This document shows, piece after piece, positions 63,087-64,000 of a stretch of DNA of 64,000 bases. The stretch comes from Lederbergia sp. NSJ-179 (GTDB lineage: Bacteria > Bacillota > Bacilli > Bacillales > Bacillaceae_C). The number at the start of each line of letters is the position of its first letter. Position 1 is the stretch's first letter. The notes under the pieces are model-generated. The model did no database searches. It saw only the letters and a program-made list of their open reading frames with translations, and was not told the origin of the DNA. The translations under genes were made by a program, and so were the position numbers. The stretch lies in NCBI RefSeq assembly GCF_022867885.1, contig NZ_JALIFP010000004.1, positions 1-64,000 of the forward strand, read 5' to 3'.

Positions 63087-63087
63087 A

Positions 63088-63121
63088 AGCAGGCCCGAAA
63101 AAAGGTCCTGTTTTTCTTTTT
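63088..63121 (+). terminator. Probable terminator of csbA
   Basis: AGCAGGCCC pairs with GGTCCTGT across an A-rich loop, then a long T-run (63113-63122). Confidence 0.7.
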
Positions 63122-63132
63122 TTAAAAAAAGT

Positions 63133-63146
63133 CGAAAATACGTTCT
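63133..63146. promoter_or_regulatory. LexA/DinR (SOS) box of uvrB
   Basis: CGAAAATACGTTCT fits the Bacillus SOS box CGAACRNRYGTTYC with one mismatch inside the core and a final T. uvrB is a known SOS gene. TAAAAT at 63179-63184 is the possible -10 box. Confidence 0.65.
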
Positions 63147-63250
63147 CTTTTCTCTGGTTATTCACTATACAGTTGTGGTAAAATGAAAAGCATGGAAAAA
63201 GAATCTACAACGAGTTGATATAGAGTAAGAATGCTAGTTGGGAGGCTGCT

Positions 63251-64000
63251 ATGTTGGAGAATACATTTGAGCTCGTTTCAAAATATAAGCCATCAGGTGA
63301 TCAACCTAAGGCAATCGAACAACTTGTCGAAGGAATTCATCGTCGAAAAAAATACCAAACATTACTAGGAGCGACAGGAACTGGGAAGACTTTTACTATA
63401 TCCAATATGATTCAGCAGGTAAATAAGCCGACACTTGTGATTGCCCATAATAAAACACTTGCTGGACAATTGTATAGTGAGTTTAAAGAGTTTTTCCCGA
63501 ATAATGCGGTCGAATATTTTGTTAGCTACTATGATTATTATCAACCAGAGGCCTATGTTCCCCAAACTGACACATACATCGAAAAAGATGCGAGTATTAA
63601 TGATGAAATTGATAAGCTGCGTCACTCCGCTACATCGTCTTTATTTGAGCGAAAAGATGTTATTATCATTGCCAGTGTTTCCTGTATTTATGGTTTAGGA
63701 TCGCCATCTGAATATCGTGACCATGTTTTGTCAATGCGGACAGGGATGGAGATTGAACGGAACCAGCTATTGCGTCGTTTAGTAGATATTCAATATGCGA
63801 GAAATGATATTGATTTTCACAGAGGGACTTTTCGTGTGCGCGGGGATGTTGTTGAAATTTTCCCCGTATCGCGTGATGAACATTGTATTCGCATCGAGTT
63901 TTTTGGGGACGAAATTGATCGGATTCGGGAAGTAGATGTATTAACGGGTGAGGTCCTTGGCGATCGTGAGCATGCCGCCGTTTTCCCGGCTTCTCACTTC
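63251..64000 (+). CDS. uvrB: Excinuclease ABC subunit B, 5' part
   Basis: The first 250 codons of the ~660-residue UvrB, open to the window edge. It begins [20 protein letters not shown], has Walker A GATGTGKT (residues 40-47) and the beta-hairpin region [20 protein letters not shown] that clamps damaged DNA. GGGAGG lies 5 bases before ATG 63251. uvrA should follow outside the window. Confidence 0.96.
   Translation, partial: MLENTFELVSKYKPSGDQPKAIEQLVEGIHRRKKYQTLLGATGTGKTFTISNMIQQVNKPTLVIAHNKTLAGQLYSEFKEFFPNNAVEYFVSYYDYYQPEAYVPQTDTYIEKDASINDEIDKLRHSATSSLFERKDVIIIASVSCIYGLGSPSEYRDHVLSMRTGMEIERNQLLRRLVDIQYARNDIDFHRGTFRVRGDVVEIFPVSRDEHCIRIEFFGDEIDRIREVDVLTGEVLGDREHAAVFPASHF

Overview
The window is a chromosomal segment of a low-GC, flagellated, probably endospore-forming member of the Bacillaceae (Bacillus sensu lato). 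The backbone order flaG-fliD-fliS-fliT-hpf-secA-prfB-cccB-ftsE-ftsX ... ctpB-minJ ... csbA-uvrB is that of Bacillus subtilis. Starts are often TTG or GTG behind strong AGGAGG-like sites. Regulatory sites look like Bacillus sigma-A and sigma-D promoters, an S-box, a Pho box and DinR/LexA boxes. Small Gly/Tyr/Trp-rich coat-like proteins fit a spore former. No tRNA, rRNA, CRISPR array or replication origin was seen.

Region 1-9.1 kb is a decaying accessory zone. It holds the right end of a Tn3-family transposon (tnpA 3' end and 38-bp terminal repeat), an AraC regulator whose start lies just past that repeat, an orphan sugar-binding lipoprotein, remnants of a short-chain dehydrogenase, a second sugar-binding protein and a truncated haemoglobin that still has an Fnr-type promoter, an Rpn-family nuclease, and two dispersed repeat elements. 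Region 9.2-12 kb has a PTS IIA protein, a pRiA4b-ORF3-type protein and a NUDIX hydrolase. Region 12.2-23.4 kb is a mannoside-uptake locus: a LacI regulator, a YesM/YesN-type sensor pair, an LplB/YtcP/LipO-type ABC importer and a GH2 beta-mannosidase. The palindrome TTATCGATAA upstream of both lacI and the importer is the likely operator. Region 23.5-28 kb carries a secreted protein, an aldo/keto reductase, a GGDEF-EAL gene broken by a dispersed repeat, and small coat-like genes.

Region 28-41.4 kb is the backbone: sigma-D-driven flagellar genes, hibernation factor, a split chromate transporter, secA, prfB with its programmed +1 frameshift, cytochrome c551, ftsEX and its adjacent M23 endopeptidase. 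Region 41.5-50.8 kb has cardiolipin synthase, a TlpA thioredoxin, an S-box-controlled O-acetylhomoserine sulfhydrylase, homoserine dehydrogenase, ctpB, minJ and the BdbD/BdbC disulfide pair. Region 50.8-55 kb has small genes, a ferredoxin, and an ArsR regulator with a metal-exporting P-type ATPase. Region 55-62.7 kb is a phosphate module: phoP-phoR directly upstream of a Pho-box-driven pstS-C-A-B-B operon. csbA and the start of uvrB, preceded by a LexA-like box, close the window.

The least explained structure is non-coding. (a) A dispersed family of intergenic elements carries short hairpins whose stems differ but covary while the loop is nearly always AGGAC or AGGAT; one copy interrupts a GGDEF-EAL gene, and the hairpins resemble CsrA-binding sites. 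(b) There are four intergenic tandem arrays with different sequences, two with a 21-bp period and two with a 52-53-bp period, all close to whole numbers of DNA helical turns.
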